Assembly (NCBI GenBank): GCA_004014935.1
Contig: CP025321.1
Coordinates: forward strand, 2,356,001 to 2,420,000
Source: Saccharomycopsis malanga
Lineage: Eukaryota; Ascomycota; Saccharomycetes; Ascoideales; Saccharomycopsidaceae
Reading direction: 5' to 3'
DNA: 64,000 nucleotides
The position numbers and the translations under genes were made by a program. Positions within the stretch are counted from its first letter, which is position 1; every line of letters begins with the position of its first letter. Of the stretch, positions 20,298 through 30,716 are shown piece after piece. A model generated the notes under the pieces. That model had not been told where the DNA came from, did not search any database, and worked only from the letters and a program-made list of their open reading frames with translations.

Positions 20298-21881
20298 ATG
20301 GGTGGATACAAGGAATATAAGGTTGACCAGACCGATTCTCTTTATTCTGGCTCTACAGCCATAAGTTATGATTATGATGATATTCTTGAAAACGAGGAAC
20401 AAGATTATTTTGACAATCTCCACTTGATCTCAGAAACCTCCAAACAGCTTAAAGTTGAAGAGCTTGCGAAAAATTACGACGTGAAGCAGAGGAGACTCAC
20501 TTGGAAAATTGATCTTCATGTAGTTCCTCCATTTGCACTTATATACTTCATTGCCTATTTGAACAGATCCAGTTTGGGCATTCTACAAATTGAAGGCATA
20601 TATCCCTCTTTGAAAATGAGCCAGCTTCAATTCTTCGTCTCCTACTTTTTCTTTTTTGGAAGCTACATGGTATGCCAGTTTTTCTCCAACATGCTTCTTC
20701 GTTATATCAAACCTCATGGCTGGATCAGTTTAGGTGTCTTGTTGTATGGTGCTGTGACCTTTGGAACAGGTTTTGTTACCAATTATTACAGTTTCTTAGG
20801 CTGTCAGTTTTTGCACGGGCTTTTTCAGTCAGGTACTGAAACAGCCTTATTTTATATTCTAGCCCACTATTACAACAAGCGAGAATCCCAAAGACGGTTC
20901 ACTGCTATTTTCTCGTCCAGTTGTGTTTCTGGAGTATTTGCTACCATTATTGCTTATGCGGTTGATAAGTATTTGGCCAATCTTCACGGCTACGAAAGCT
21001 GGAGATGGCTTTTGATTATCGAAGGCGCTATTACTATGGGAACCTCCATTATATTATTCTTTACAATTCCAGATTTCCCTCAAGGAGCCAACTTTCTTAC
21101 CGACCGAGAATCAGTTTTTCTCATAGAAAAGCTCAGGATTTACCATGGCGAGTCCGGTTACAATCTTAAGACGTCTACTAAAGATGTCTTTGTTGCCCTT
21201 TTAGACCCTATTATTTGGATTCCTGCCATCATCAGTATTGGTGTGGCCTACGTAACCTTTGCCTATGCTCTCTTTGAACCAGTATTCATGCTCCAGATCA
21301 TAGGCGGTGGCTCTACAACCAGTAACCAATATTCCATTTTCCCTTGGGTTGCTGCTTTTATATGGTCCAACATGTGCTCCTACGTATCTGACAAGCTCTG
21401 CAAACAACATCGATGCGGATTCTTTATCTTAAATTGCCTCATCACAGTTGCTGGTGGAGCAATGATGTACTCAATCCCTACCACTGCTCTTCCAGACAAG
21501 TGTAAATACGCTGGATGTTTCTTGGTGGCAATGGGATCCTACGCAGCAACCCCCATCTTAATATGCTGGTCATCTACCAACCTCGGGGGTCATCTTCGTA
21601 AAAGTGTAGGAATCTCTGTCCAGATCAGCTCAGCTTCCTTGGGGGGCCTTATTGCTTTGTGCTTGTTCTTGGATTCTGATTTCAGATATAGAAGAGGCTT
21701 TATTGGTGGATTCGCTTTAATAGTGTGCAGCTTAATAGCTTGCGCAGCTTACGTATTACGTATTGGAACCTACAATAAGGAAAAAAGAACTACAGAGTAT
21801 AAGCAGGCCTTCTACTCTCAAAGCGAAAAAAACCAGGTTTTAAAAGGTGATAGAAACCCTGCCTTGGACTATTTGTATTGA
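20298..21881 (+). CDS. MFS permease of the Dal5/allantoate family, copy 2
   Basis: The product is a 527-residue paralogue of the upstream permease. Shared text includes the KIDLHVVPPFALIYF entry, LNRSSLGILQIEGIYPSLKM, GTETALFYILAHYYNKRESQ, YESWRWLLIIEGAITMG, STNLGGHLRKSVGIS and the C-terminal RTTEYKQAFYSQSEKNQVLK with a final DYLY. The start is set at the ATG 20298; an upstream TTG extends the frame by six codons without support. The N-terminal 60 residues are acidic and differ from copy 1. Divergence between the two copies is substantial, so the duplication is not recent, and different substrates are possible. Confidence 0.92.
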   Translation: MGGYKEYKVDQTDSLYSGSTAISYDYDDILENEEQDYFDNLHLISETSKQLKVEELAKNYDVKQRRLTWKIDLHVVPPFALIYFIAYLNRSSLGILQIEGIYPSLKMSQLQFFVSYFFFFGSYMVCQFFSNMLLRYIKPHGWISLGVLLYGAVTFGTGFVTNYYSFLGCQFLHGLFQSGTETALFYILAHYYNKRESQRRFTAIFSSSCVSGVFATIIAYAVDKYLANLHGYESWRWLLIIEGAITMGTSIILFFTIPDFPQGANFLTDRESVFLIEKLRIYHGESGYNLKTSTKDVFVALLDPIIWIPAIISIGVAYVTFAYALFEPVFMLQIIGGGSTTSNQYSIFPWVAAFIWSNMCSYVSDKLCKQHRCGFFILNCLITVAGGAMMYSIPTTALPDKCKYAGCFLVAMGSYAATPILICWSSTNLGGHLRKSVGISVQISSASLGGLIALCLFLDSDFRYRRGFIGGFALIVCSLIACAAYVLRIGTYNKEKRTTEYKQAFYSQSEKNQVLKGDRNPALDYLY

Positions 21882-22174
21882 ACTCGTCTTCTTGTATGTG
21901 CTGCTCTTATTTGTCATTATTTTCAATTCTTCACATGTTTTATAGGTGCTTGTTTGAATAGGTTTACCTATCACAATTTTCATTTCTATTTTTTACTTTT
22001 CCTCCTTTTGCTCTCATTTCTAATTGCCTTGTTTAATAACGAACTTGTTACAACCTACAGTTTGACAAAGTAATGTAGTGTATAGTATTGTATAGACCTT
22101 AACAGAAAAGCAGCACAATCAGCGATATTCAATTTTTTTACAATTTTCAAGTATTTCTTAATAGTTCTTTTTTT

Positions 22175-22209
<35 letters not shown>

Positions 22210-22388
22210 ATAATTAGAATCGCTCAAGAGTGTTCATTTCCTGACTTTTGAAGCATAACGACATTGAACAATAAAACAAGATTCGTAAACAATTAGACAA
22301 ATGTGTAGTATGTTATTTGAAAATGGAAGGGATAGAGGAAAGAATAGAATGGAAAAACAATCAATGTTATTCACAATCATGGTAACAC
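21882..22388. other. Convergent spacer with a long poly(T) tract
   Basis: Between the 3' ends of the permease and TAM41 lies a T run (22167-22207) broken by one C. No gene is seen. Confidence 0.6.
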
Positions 22389-24026
22389 TTATTGTTTACC
22401 TTGATTATACTTGCTTCTTTTCTCCATTGCGTAGTTGAAACTTTTGGAAAACCCAGCAGTGAAGATGCCTTTTACTGATTGGACAATAGAAGGAACGAAT
22501 ATCGTACGTTCCAAAGAATCCAAGAGCACCTTGTGCAACTCAGGAGCATTGGCAAGAGCCAAACTGAATTCAGTTGGTTTAAAAACTTCGCCTTGCTCAT
22601 AAACTGAAGTGTCGGTTTTGATGCTTGAAGGTTGCTGGTAAATGAAATGTTGTTTTCTGTTACCGTTAGTGGCATAGAAAGAACTGCTAGCTTTGAAGAT
22701 ATCGTGGAACTGGTGTCTTGTAGCACCGCTCAACACTTGTCTTGAAGCATCATCCACAGCTACAGATCTTCCGGTAGCGGATGTAACGAACAGTTTATAA
22801 ACCTTTTCCTTGTAACTTGCAGGCAAATTTTCAAGCAAGTGGGCCTTGTAGGTGTCTGAATCATTTACCTGGAATTTGGAAATGTCTGCATCAGTGAATT
22901 GAATGAATTCATCACTGGCAAATATCTGCATCAATGGAGCGTACAACTCTTGAAACTCGTTGAATTGACCACTGACAATATTACTTATTTTCTTTGGTGA
23001 TTCTCCACCAATCTTAGTTCTAATGTCACCATGATAACTGAGACCAGTGACTGTTTCAAAAAGCTGGAACACACTAAATGTATTATTACTGTTTTGGTTC
23101 TTAGGATCAGAAAGCAACAAAAGAAGAGACAAACTCACTGCATTTCTCAAATTCTCTTGGTTGATGAATCTGATTCGGGCATCATCCTTCAAAATTTTCA
23201 CTGGTTTATGTAAACGGCCAGCCATGTACATGTTGTCCCAGTTTAACAAATCATTGACGGTTTTTTCAATGGAAATAACCCCGTATTTCACCAAGTTGTT
23301 GTCTACTTTTACAAACGGATTAAAATACACACCTGGACCGAAATCCTGAACACGAGTGATGAAGCCAGAGCCCAATTTTCTCATAAACGAATAATGATCA
23401 GCATGACGGTTAAGGTTTAGGGAGTGAAAATGGTCTGAAAAAGTAGTAGCGAAAATTAAATCGGTCTGTGTCTGCTTATTCGGATCGTTATTCGATTGTT
23501 TGAATACACTCGAACCATAGGCAAAACAATATTTTACGGGGGCATTTCTAAATTCTGTGAGAATCTGTTTCAAACGCTGGGCACTACGGAGATCTTTCAA
23601 TTTGATGTTTTGATTAGAACCAAAATTTAGAGGCAAATAGTTAAAGTTCTTAAACCCTTCAAAGGTAGCATTCTTTCTATTTTGAGCCAAATAATTTTTC
23701 AACTGAGCTGGTGTGTTTAACGGTGCTATCTTGGAGGACAAATATGTAGATTCTAGGGAATTAAGAGATATTTTTTCATATTTCTTATAAGCATTTTCCA
23801 ATAAAGACAAATCCAACTTGTCTTTATTAAGTGCTGGATTACTAGCCAACTGCTTCTTTTGAGAACCGTTTTTTATACTATGATAGTTATTGTTTTCGTC
23901 CTCATTGCTGTTTTTCTTAATCTCAGGTTTGGCGTCGTCCGCTAACCACACAGAATTGGAAAATCTAGTGTAAGAGGCGCTGGAAAAAGCCCTCGTTGAA
24001 ATAACACTGGCCCGAACTTTCAACAT
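22389..24026 (-). CDS. TAM41: Mitochondrial CDP-diacylglycerol synthase Tam41
   Basis: This 545-residue peripheral inner-membrane enzyme makes CDP-diacylglycerol for cardiolipin in the mitochondrial matrix. The N-terminus (MLKVRASVISTRAFSSASY) is a good matrix presequence. The nucleotidyltransferase core has FAYGSSVF (168-175), where many members read GSGV, followed by DLIFATT. It is followed by the family segment GPGVYFNPFV and NWDNMYMAGRLHKPV. The C-terminus VPSIVQSVKGIFTAGFSKSF is strongly typical of Tam41. Residues 30-100 form a polar, Asn/Lys-rich insert. It is somewhat longer than S. cerevisiae Tam41 (385 residues), mostly from that N-terminal region and the loop with NQNSNN. Confidence 0.95.
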   Translation of the reverse strand: MLKVRASVISTRAFSSASYTRFSNSVWLADDAKPEIKKNSNEDENNNYHSIKNGSQKKQLASNPALNKDKLDLSLLENAYKKYEKISLNSLESTYLSSKIAPLNTPAQLKNYLAQNRKNATFEGFKNFNYLPLNFGSNQNIKLKDLRSAQRLKQILTEFRNAPVKYCFAYGSSVFKQSNNDPNKQTQTDLIFATTFSDHFHSLNLNRHADHYSFMRKLGSGFITRVQDFGPGVYFNPFVKVDNNLVKYGVISIEKTVNDLLNWDNMYMAGRLHKPVKILKDDARIRFINQENLRNAVSLSLLLLLSDPKNQNSNNTFSVFQLFETVTGLSYHGDIRTKIGGESPKKISNIVSGQFNEFQELYAPLMQIFASDEFIQFTDADISKFQVNDSDTYKAHLLENLPASYKEKVYKLFVTSATGRSVAVDDASRQVLSGATRHQFHDIFKASSSFYATNGNRKQHFIYQQPSSIKTDTSVYEQGEVFKPTEFSLALANAPELHKVLLDSLERTIFVPSIVQSVKGIFTAGFSKSFNYAMEKRSKYNQGKQ

Positions 24027-24186
24027 GATTAATATGCTTTAGCCGATGCACAATCCAGTATAGATCAAAACCGGGAGTTTATTGATACTGCAACCAATAT
24101 TAATAAATGAAATGTCAATGTTAATGGAAAAATGTAGAAAAGAATGACGCTGGGATGGCTTATTGCATTGCGGAAATGTCTAAAAA

Positions 24187-24684
24187 TTATCGGCATAAGG
24201 TCCTATACTTATTAAATCCGATAGGTGATTCAAGGGTGAGAACATCACTATAGCACCAGCCACAGCTGCAGCTACAACTTGGAGAGTCAGTCACATGTGT
24301 GGCTAGTGCTTTGGGCCTAGACTGGCGGTTATGTTTCTCTTGTGCTCTTGACTGGTTCCCGGCAAGCACTGGTGTTTCTCCGCAGGTGACTGCTGCACCG
24401 GCATGCAGTAGTATGTACAATGACGCATGGTTTATGTACTCTAGCAAGCAGTGTACAGGAGCTGCGCAACCGTGACCTTGTTGGTCCGGGTCACAATACG
24501 TAACAGTGCATATCCAGCCATATGACGTGTGCGTGGCCGTACAGATGGCTGCGATTCCTTGCGATTTCTGTTGGGAGAGCCAAGAGCGCGGGCATAATAT
24601 TTGTTTTTCAACCATTTGTGAGGATAAACTAATAAATACAAGTAAATAAACAAAAATTAAAGACGTTTTGGGAGTGGTCAACAT
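24187..24684 (-). CDS. Possible secreted cysteine-rich protein (uncertain ORF)
   Basis: I do not recognise it. The ATG-initiated frame of 165 codons opens with a signal-peptide-like start (TSLIFVYLLVFISLSSQ). It contains more than ten Cys, including SPSCSCSCGWC near the end. The local GC content is higher than in neighbouring spacers, which supports real coding or another constraint. Against it, no family is evident, there is no glycosylation-rich region, and overlapping frames are also open. It lies between the start of TAM41 and the start of the membrane-protein gene, where promoters are also expected. Confidence 0.3.
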   Translation of the reverse strand: MLTTPKTSLIFVYLLVFISLSSQMVEKQILCPRSWLSQQKSQGIAAICTATHTSYGWICTVTYCDPDQQGHGCAAPVHCLLEYINHASLYILLHAGAAVTCGETPVLAGNQSRAQEKHNRQSRPKALATHVTDSPSCSCSCGWCYSDVLTLESPIGFNKYRTLCR

Positions 24685-24847
24685 TGCGTTTATTCACAAC
24701 AAGTCGAGTGAGAGGGTCTACAATTGCAAATAGAACAAAGTTTTATCAATCAAATAAATCCAACTATTGTGCTTGGCGTAGAGTTTTGTCATATAAGCCT
24801 GAATAATTAAATATTGATAGATAGATAGATAGTACCGGGACATAATT

Positions 24848-27328
24848 ATGTTTTTGACTATCGCTATCATTGCCTCGGCAACGTTCATATTGCCATTTCT
24901 CTCATTGATCAATCCTGACTACTTGCCAGATTTTCTTTTACCGATTTCCAGCCACATTCAGGCCTATTTACCAGAGTCTCTTAAAACGAGTATTTTAGCG
25001 ACTCCATTAGCAGAAAATGTGTCGGCCACTGATAACATTATGAAGCCTACCGAGGACACAGCCACTGAATTGCTCAACCAAGTTATCTCCAAGGTCCATC
25101 CGGTCGAGGTCTATGTTAAAGACATGGATACACATGTTCCACGCGAAATTAACATTGTAGAATACATTCCATCATCGGTTCATCAATACATCTTGCACCA
25201 TCGGTACTTAATCAAGGCCGTGCAATATGTGAACCATTATCTTAACAGTGCGGCAGATTCATTACAGCAGGCCAAAGACTCTGTGTTCTACAATTCGTAC
25301 GTTTACCCGAACTATCAGCATTGTCGTTTTTTGATCAGAAAGTACCTGGACGAAATCCGGTTTTACTACGACGACTTCTTGGACGCTTACTATTACACCT
25401 TGTCGCCCGAGTCGCAAGAAAAAGTTTTGAACGGGTTGCTTATTTGTGCAGTATTGGTGTTTCTTCTCTTGTTGAGACCTCTTCTTAAGGCTGCATTTAG
25501 ATTGCTCATTAGCGATGTGAAACAATATCACGATTCGTCTAAAAAGCAGTTCAGATCGGTTGGTGATTCTCGGGGCGCAGGTAGTAGCAATGTTGCTGCT
25601 GCAGATGAGACGGACGATTACATTGTCGGAAGAAAGGTGGTTGACGGCATTGTCGCACAGGCCACATCTCGCAAGAATATAAATAATATACAATCCAGAT
25701 CGTCTAGTGGGAAAAAAACAGTTTCTGGAGTTTCTGGAGTTTCTGGAAACTCCGAATCTTCCGACGCTGATAATTCTTCGTTGTATAACAGTTTCAACGA
25801 CAAAATCACCAACGTTTCTGCAGTCAACAACGATATCATGAACAGTTTCAAGCACGATATTGCCACTGCTAAGGAGAAAAAGGCTCCTACTTATGCCGAG
25901 ACTGCTGCCAAGGCGAGGACAACTCAGTTCCCAGAAGAAAAAAAAAGTCAAGCTGAAGAAGGCCTAGGCGTGGTGAGTTTTGAAAAGTTTGCTGAAATGG
26001 TCAATAAAAGCCATGAGGCTTATAAGAATTCTGATTCCAAAGATGCTGACAAACTTCCGCTGTTGCCTCATCACGACGATCATCATGGTTCTGACAATGG
26101 GTCAGTTGTCTCTGCGTTTGATAGTGACAACAACTTTCTGTCCGCCAGCAGTCGTGATTTTGATTTCCACACTGAAGATACAAACGATTACGAAAAACAT
26201 GGCGACAGAGACGTCACCTCTTTCCTTCAGCCAGTAGCTGTGATGGACAAGGTTGTGCAGAATGCTATTGCTAAGGAACTTGAGTCTGTTTCTGCTATCA
26301 GTGAACAAGCAAAGGTCACCAAGGCTGATGCCGGCAAACGTGGCAGTGTTACAATGGTGGAATCCGAAAAAGAACAAGTCGATTTCCAAGCCGGTTCATC
26401 TGACAGTAGTTCTGGAAGAAGAACTTCTGTTTCAAACCAAAAGACTCTTGAAGTGAATTCGGAAACCCCAGGAAAAACTTCTCAAAGAAGAGTTTCTGTG
26501 TCCAATGAGCAGATCTTGGAACCTGTGCAAAGCCATCATTCTGAGGTTTCGGATGATTCCTCTGGCAAGATTGCCGTGACTCGCCAGAAAAAAGTGGAAA
26601 AGTTGGAAGTTGATTCCGTCCAAACATCCAAATCATCTTCCAAAAGAAGAGTGTCTGTTTCTAACCGAACAACTGTGGAAACCTCTAATGAAATCAAACG
26701 TATTGAAAGTTTGGAGGACTTGCCTAAGATTGAATCGCTGGAATTAACCGAGACACTTACAAAAGGTAAACAGGAAAATCTTATCACTGATGACCAGAAC
26801 CAGAACGCTGATCCGATAGCCAAGACTATTGAAAATGCCTCGCCAGAGCAGATCACTGTTGCTTTGAACGACAAAATCTTTGATAATGTGCAGGTGGAAG
26901 AAAGTAAAAAAGCTTCCATTACAGAGACTCCTAAAACTGCTGCCGACGGTACAAGGGGACCTGTCAAACAATCGACAATTGCCACAGGGCCAACAAGCAA
27001 TGGTGAAGGTACGGAAACAGAAAGCAAGGTCCAATTGATACCTGCTGACGAAACAAACATCAAGCCAAAACTTGCCAAATCGCTGAGCAGCAGCTCTAAC
27101 ATAATATCGCCCTCAAAACTAGTATATCAATCGGTGATCAACAGTACAAGTGGAATCACACAGAGCAATGTTTATTCGTCAATCATACTACCGCAGTCGC
27201 CTCACAATAGCAGCCACGCCCTTGACAAGACAAGAACCAAGTCTGCGTCTAGCTTGAAGGAGAATCTTGACTCGATCGATCACAACCATTCCCCAAGAAG
27301 CGACATTTCCAACGACTCAATCGAATAG
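24848..27328 (+). CDS. Membrane-anchored Ser-rich protein with repeated basophilic kinase-type sites
   Basis: I do not recognise this 826-residue protein. Residues 2-22 are a hydrophobic signal-anchor. Residues 25-190 look like a folded, Tyr-rich domain (FYNSYVYPNYQHCRFLIRKY). A second span, GLLICAVLVFLLLLRPLLKA, lies at about 196-215. The remaining 600 residues are disordered, acidic and Ser-rich. RRTSVSN, RRVSVSN and RRVSVSN recur near residues 523, 547 and 599, with KRGSV nearby: textbook PKA-type R-R-x-S sites. Topology suggests a lumenal domain held between two spans and a long cytosolic regulatory tail. The ATG at 24848 is the first of the frame. Confidence 0.85.
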   Translation: MFLTIAIIASATFILPFLSLINPDYLPDFLLPISSHIQAYLPESLKTSILATPLAENVSATDNIMKPTEDTATELLNQVISKVHPVEVYVKDMDTHVPREINIVEYIPSSVHQYILHHRYLIKAVQYVNHYLNSAADSLQQAKDSVFYNSYVYPNYQHCRFLIRKYLDEIRFYYDDFLDAYYYTLSPESQEKVLNGLLICAVLVFLLLLRPLLKAAFRLLISDVKQYHDSSKKQFRSVGDSRGAGSSNVAAADETDDYIVGRKVVDGIVAQATSRKNINNIQSRSSSGKKTVSGVSGVSGNSESSDADNSSLYNSFNDKITNVSAVNNDIMNSFKHDIATAKEKKAPTYAETAAKARTTQFPEEKKSQAEEGLGVVSFEKFAEMVNKSHEAYKNSDSKDADKLPLLPHHDDHHGSDNGSVVSAFDSDNNFLSASSRDFDFHTEDTNDYEKHGDRDVTSFLQPVAVMDKVVQNAIAKELESVSAISEQAKVTKADAGKRGSVTMVESEKEQVDFQAGSSDSSSGRRTSVSNQKTLEVNSETPGKTSQRRVSVSNEQILEPVQSHHSEVSDDSSGKIAVTRQKKVEKLEVDSVQTSKSSSKRRVSVSNRTTVETSNEIKRIESLEDLPKIESLELTETLTKGKQENLITDDQNQNADPIAKTIENASPEQITVALNDKIFDNVQVEESKKASITETPKTAADGTRGPVKQSTIATGPTSNGEGTETESKVQLIPADETNIKPKLAKSLSSSSNIISPSKLVYQSVINSTSGITQSNVYSSIILPQSPHNSSHALDKTRTKSASSLKENLDSIDHNHSPRSDISNDSIE

Positions 27329-27693
27329 AGGTCTGACAATGGCCTTTAAAAGTTTTACGATGTATTTTTGTACAATAACTTTATCTTTTTGTTTTTCTTT
27401 ATTAGTTTCTCTACAATGTCTTCTTTATCTTTTCATATTAATTAAGATTATTACATACATCTGTTTTTCTCCTTTGCCTAATTATTTTTATTTAACTAAA
27501 TATTAAAGACTGTCTGTTGTAAACTGCTGCATGTACTCTACTGATCCTGATTGTATATACTTTACTCATAATACCAAGTATTGCGCTTTACTAACAATAT
27601 GGAATTCACTCATATTAATGACATTGATAGGCTCTGACTCATATTAGCAATTTCCGCGCGATGATTGGCCCAGAGAAGCGCACCGATACCGCT

Positions 27694-27703
27694 CCGCTAC
27701 CGG
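27694..27703. promoter_or_regulatory. Leu3-type site (CCG-N4-CGG) upstream of LEU1
   Basis: CCGCTACCGG fits the CCG-N4-CGG everted repeat bound by the zinc-cluster regulator Leu3, which responds to alpha-isopropylmalate. It is about 220 bp upstream of the LEU1 ATG and 58 bp upstream of the TATA box. Confidence 0.6.
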
Positions 27704-27760
27704 ATCATCCCCACGATGAGTTTTTCACTCTTACCGGCATTGCTCCTCCATACAATAATG

Positions 27761-27768
27761 TATATAAA
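27761..27768 (+). promoter_or_regulatory. TATA box of LEU1
   Basis: TATATAAA lies about 157 bp before the LEU1 ATG, between the Leu3-type site and the start codon. Confidence 0.55.
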
Positions 27769-27924
27769 GGCAAAGAGTAATAAACGAAGTTACTTTTTGT
27801 AGGCTTTCTTTTTGTATTTAAACAAGCATATTGTTATTGTTGGTGAGTTTGAGAGAAATTAGAGGAATTTGGGAGAATCCAAAGCATAGCATTTAAATTT
27901 GGCAGGATTATAACAGAATATCAA

Positions 27925-30159
27925 ATGACCGTGGGCAGTAAACCGAAAACTCTTTATGACAAGGTCTTTGAGGACCATATTGTGAACAAAGATTCTACCG
28001 GTTCTTATCTATTGTATATTGACAGACATTTGGTGCACGAGGTCACATCTCCGCAGGCGTTCGAAGGGTTAGAATTGGCAAACAGAAAGGTCAGAAGAAC
28101 AGACTGCACATTGGCTACGGTGGACCATAACATTCCTACTTCTTCCAGAAAGAATTTCAAAAATGTTGAAACGTTCATAAAACAAAAGGATTCCAAGTTG
28201 CAGGTTTCGACTTTGGAAAAAAACGTAAAGCAGTTCCATGTTCCATATTTCGGCATGTCTGATTCTAGACAGGGAATTGTTCACGTTGTTGGTCCAGAAC
28301 AAGGTTTCACTCTTCCTGGCACCACTGTTGTGTGTGGTGACTCGCATACATCCACTCACGGTGCCTTTGGGGCCTTGGCGTTTGGCATAGGCACCTCTGA
28401 AGTGGAGCATGTGTTAGCCACCCAGACACTCAACCAGGCCAAGTCCAAGAACATGAGAGTCTTGGTCAAGGGCAAGTTGCTTCCCGGCATCACGTCCAAG
28501 GACTTGGTTCTACATATCATTGGTAAAATTGGCACTGCTGGAGGCACTGGCTCTGTGATTGAGTTTGCTGGCGAAGCTATCGAAGACTTGTCTATGGAAG
28601 CCAGAATGTCCATGTGCAATATGTCTATTGAAGCTGGGGCCCGAGCTGGTATGATAAGCCCAGACGAGACCACCTTCAACTATATCAAGAACCGTCCTTT
28701 GGCACCAAAGGGCGAGGAATGGGAAAAAGCTGTCAAGTACTGGGAAACGTTGAAGACCGACCCTGGTGCTTATTTTGATGAAGAAGTCATCATTGAAGCT
28801 AAGGACGTCATTCCTACTATTACTTGGGGCACTTCTCCGCAAGATGCTTTACCTATCACTGCTTCTGTCCCTGATCCAAGCAATGAAGCTGACGAAATCA
28901 AAAAGTCTGGTATGATCAGAGCATTGCAGTACATGGGGTTGAGTCCTAACGTTCCTTTGCAGAATATCTCGATCGACAAGGTATTCATTGGTTCTTGCAC
29001 CAACTCCAGAATAGAAGATCTTAGAGAGGCCGCCCGTGTGGTCAAAGGCTACAAGATTGCTTCTAATGTCAAGTTGGCTATGATCGTTCCTGGCTCTGGC
29101 TTGGTCAAAAAGAAGGCAGAACAGGAAGGTTTGGACAAAGTGTTTGAAGAAGCCGGCTTTGTATGGCGTGAGGCTGGTTGTTCCATGTGTTTGGGCATGA
29201 ATCCAGATATCTTGGATCCAGAAGAAAGATGTGCTTCTACTTCCAACAGAAACTTCGAAGGTAGACAAGGTGCCAGATCCAGAACTCATTTGATGAGCCC
29301 TGCTATGGCTGCTGCTGCTGCTATTGAAGGTAAGTTCACTGATATCAGAAACTTCCATTACAAATTCAACGATAAAGCTAAAGTATCCATCGAGGTTGAT
29401 CAAGAGACCCAGGAAGAACCTTCGAGAAAAAGGGTCAGTGTCAAACAAACCGTATCTGACGACGAGTCGGACAGTAAGCCAGAAATCAAAAAGACAACTG
29501 CTAAACCTGCTGGTCTTGGTCGTTTTGAAGTGGTCACTGGCATTGCTGCTCCTTTGAAAAAAGCTAATGTTGATACCGACGCTATCATTCCAAAGCAATT
29601 CTTGAAAACCATTAAACGTACTGGTTTGAGAGACGGTTTGTTTTACGAATTGCGTTTCAATAAAGATCCAAAAGGTAATGATGTCAAGACCGACTTTGTC
29701 TTAAATGTTCAACCATGGGACAAGGCTTCTATCTTAGTAGTTAACGGACCAAACTTTGGTTGCGGTTCTTCTAGAGAACATGCTCCTTGGGCTCTCAAAG
29801 ATTTTGGCATCAAAGCCATAATCGCTCCTTCTTTTGGTGATATTTTCTATAACAACTCTTTCAAAAACGGCTTGTTGCCAATCAGAGTTGACCAAGAAAT
29901 CATTTCTGAAAAGATGATTCCTATTGCTGAGCAAGGCCAGCAGTTAGTTATCGATTTGCCAAATCAGGTCATCAAAACCGTCACTGGCGAGGAATTGGCC
30001 ACTTTTGATGTTGACAAGTTTAGAAAGAACAACTTGGTTAACGGCTTGGACGAAATAGGATTGACCTTGCAAAAAGAAGAATACATCAAGGCCTACGAGA
30101 ACATTAGAAAAGAAAGATTTTCTTTCTTGGAAGGTGGTTCTACTTTGTTACAATTTTGA
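27925..30159 (+). CDS. LEU1: 3-isopropylmalate dehydratase (isopropylmalate isomerase)
   Basis: This cytosolic aconitase-family enzyme of 744 residues converts 2- to 3-isopropylmalate in leucine synthesis. It has fused large and small domains as in other fungi. The [4Fe-4S] cysteines are Cys358 in [11 protein letters not shown] and Cys419/Cys422 in [11 protein letters not shown]. The large-domain start [12 protein letters not shown] is conserved. An acidic/basic linker around 495-530 leads to the small domain, with [15 protein letters not shown] and [16 protein letters not shown] Leu3-type site and TATA box precede it, so leucine-pathway control is likely. The length is close to S. cerevisiae Leu1 (779). 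Confidence 0.97.
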   Translation: MTVGSKPKTLYDKVFEDHIVNKDSTGSYLLYIDRHLVHEVTSPQAFEGLELANRKVRRTDCTLATVDHNIPTSSRKNFKNVETFIKQKDSKLQVSTLEKNVKQFHVPYFGMSDSRQGIVHVVGPEQGFTLPGTTVVCGDSHTSTHGAFGALAFGIGTSEVEHVLATQTLNQAKSKNMRVLVKGKLLPGITSKDLVLHIIGKIGTAGGTGSVIEFAGEAIEDLSMEARMSMCNMSIEAGARAGMISPDETTFNYIKNRPLAPKGEEWEKAVKYWETLKTDPGAYFDEEVIIEAKDVIPTITWGTSPQDALPITASVPDPSNEADEIKKSGMIRALQYMGLSPNVPLQNISIDKVFIGSCTNSRIEDLREAARVVKGYKIASNVKLAMIVPGSGLVKKKAEQEGLDKVFEEAGFVWREAGCSMCLGMNPDILDPEERCASTSNRNFEGRQGARSRTHLMSPAMAAAAAIEGKFTDIRNFHYKFNDKAKVSIEVDQETQEEPSRKRVSVKQTVSDDESDSKPEIKKTTAKPAGLGRFEVVTGIAAPLKKANVDTDAIIPKQFLKTIKRTGLRDGLFYELRFNKDPKGNDVKTDFVLNVQPWDKASILVVNGPNFGCGSSREHAPWALKDFGIKAIIAPSFGDIFYNNSFKNGLLPIRVDQEIISEKMIPIAEQGQQLVIDLPNQVIKTVTGEELATFDVDKFRKNNLVNGLDEIGLTLQKEEYIKAYENIRKERFSFLEGGSTLLQF

Positions 30160-30221
30160 TTGTGTTGTTTTTTAAACTCATTTGTTTTGCATTCTTACGT
30201 TTTTTTATTATCAATGTTTTA

Positions 30222-30341
30222 TTATTTTTTGTTATTATGGACATTTATAAGCATTTATTATTTCTTGTTATTATTATGGACACTTATAAGCATTTATTAT
30301 TTCTTGTTATTATTATGGACACTTATAAGCATTTATTATTA
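30222..30341. repeat. 39-bp tandem repeat, three copies
   Basis: The unit TTATTATGGACACTTATAAG plus CATTTATTATTTCTTGTTA is repeated three times within the LEU1 3' region. The last two copies are identical over the whole unit, so it is young. Confidence 0.9.
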
Positions 30342-30499
30342 GCTGTAGGACTAGTTTGAGTGTTAATATAATAGTTCATTGTAATTTTATCAATTATAAA
30401 AGCACACTGATTTTTTAATGTTATATATCTGGTAGCACCCGTCGTGGGAACTATATAATTAGAGCTCAGTAAAGATATCTATAAGTAATATTAGTATCT

Positions 30500-30561
30500 T
30501 ATATCATGATCCCAGTACTTATCAGTTTCGTATATACGCCCCAAGTCCCTTTAGACATGGC
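30500..30561. mobile_element. Two family A fragments in opposite orientation
   Basis: The minus-strand tail (ending at GGCGTATATACGAAACTGAT) abuts a plus-strand piece CCAAGTCCCTTTAGACATGG. This suggests nested insertion or rearrangement of two family A copies. The remaining spacer to CAND1 holds a TATA-like TTATATAATG just before the ATG and nothing else recognised. Confidence 0.65.
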
Positions 30562-30716
30562 CCACCGGCTCTAAGTAAAGGTAAGAAATTGAAAGACCCA
30601 CTCTATTGGTACAGTTTATGAGCCCTGGTGGTCAGCTAATATTTGGATATTATGTCAATATGTAAGCAGATTAAGTGACAACTAGCTAGTTATATAATGA
30701 ACAACGTATAGCAGCA

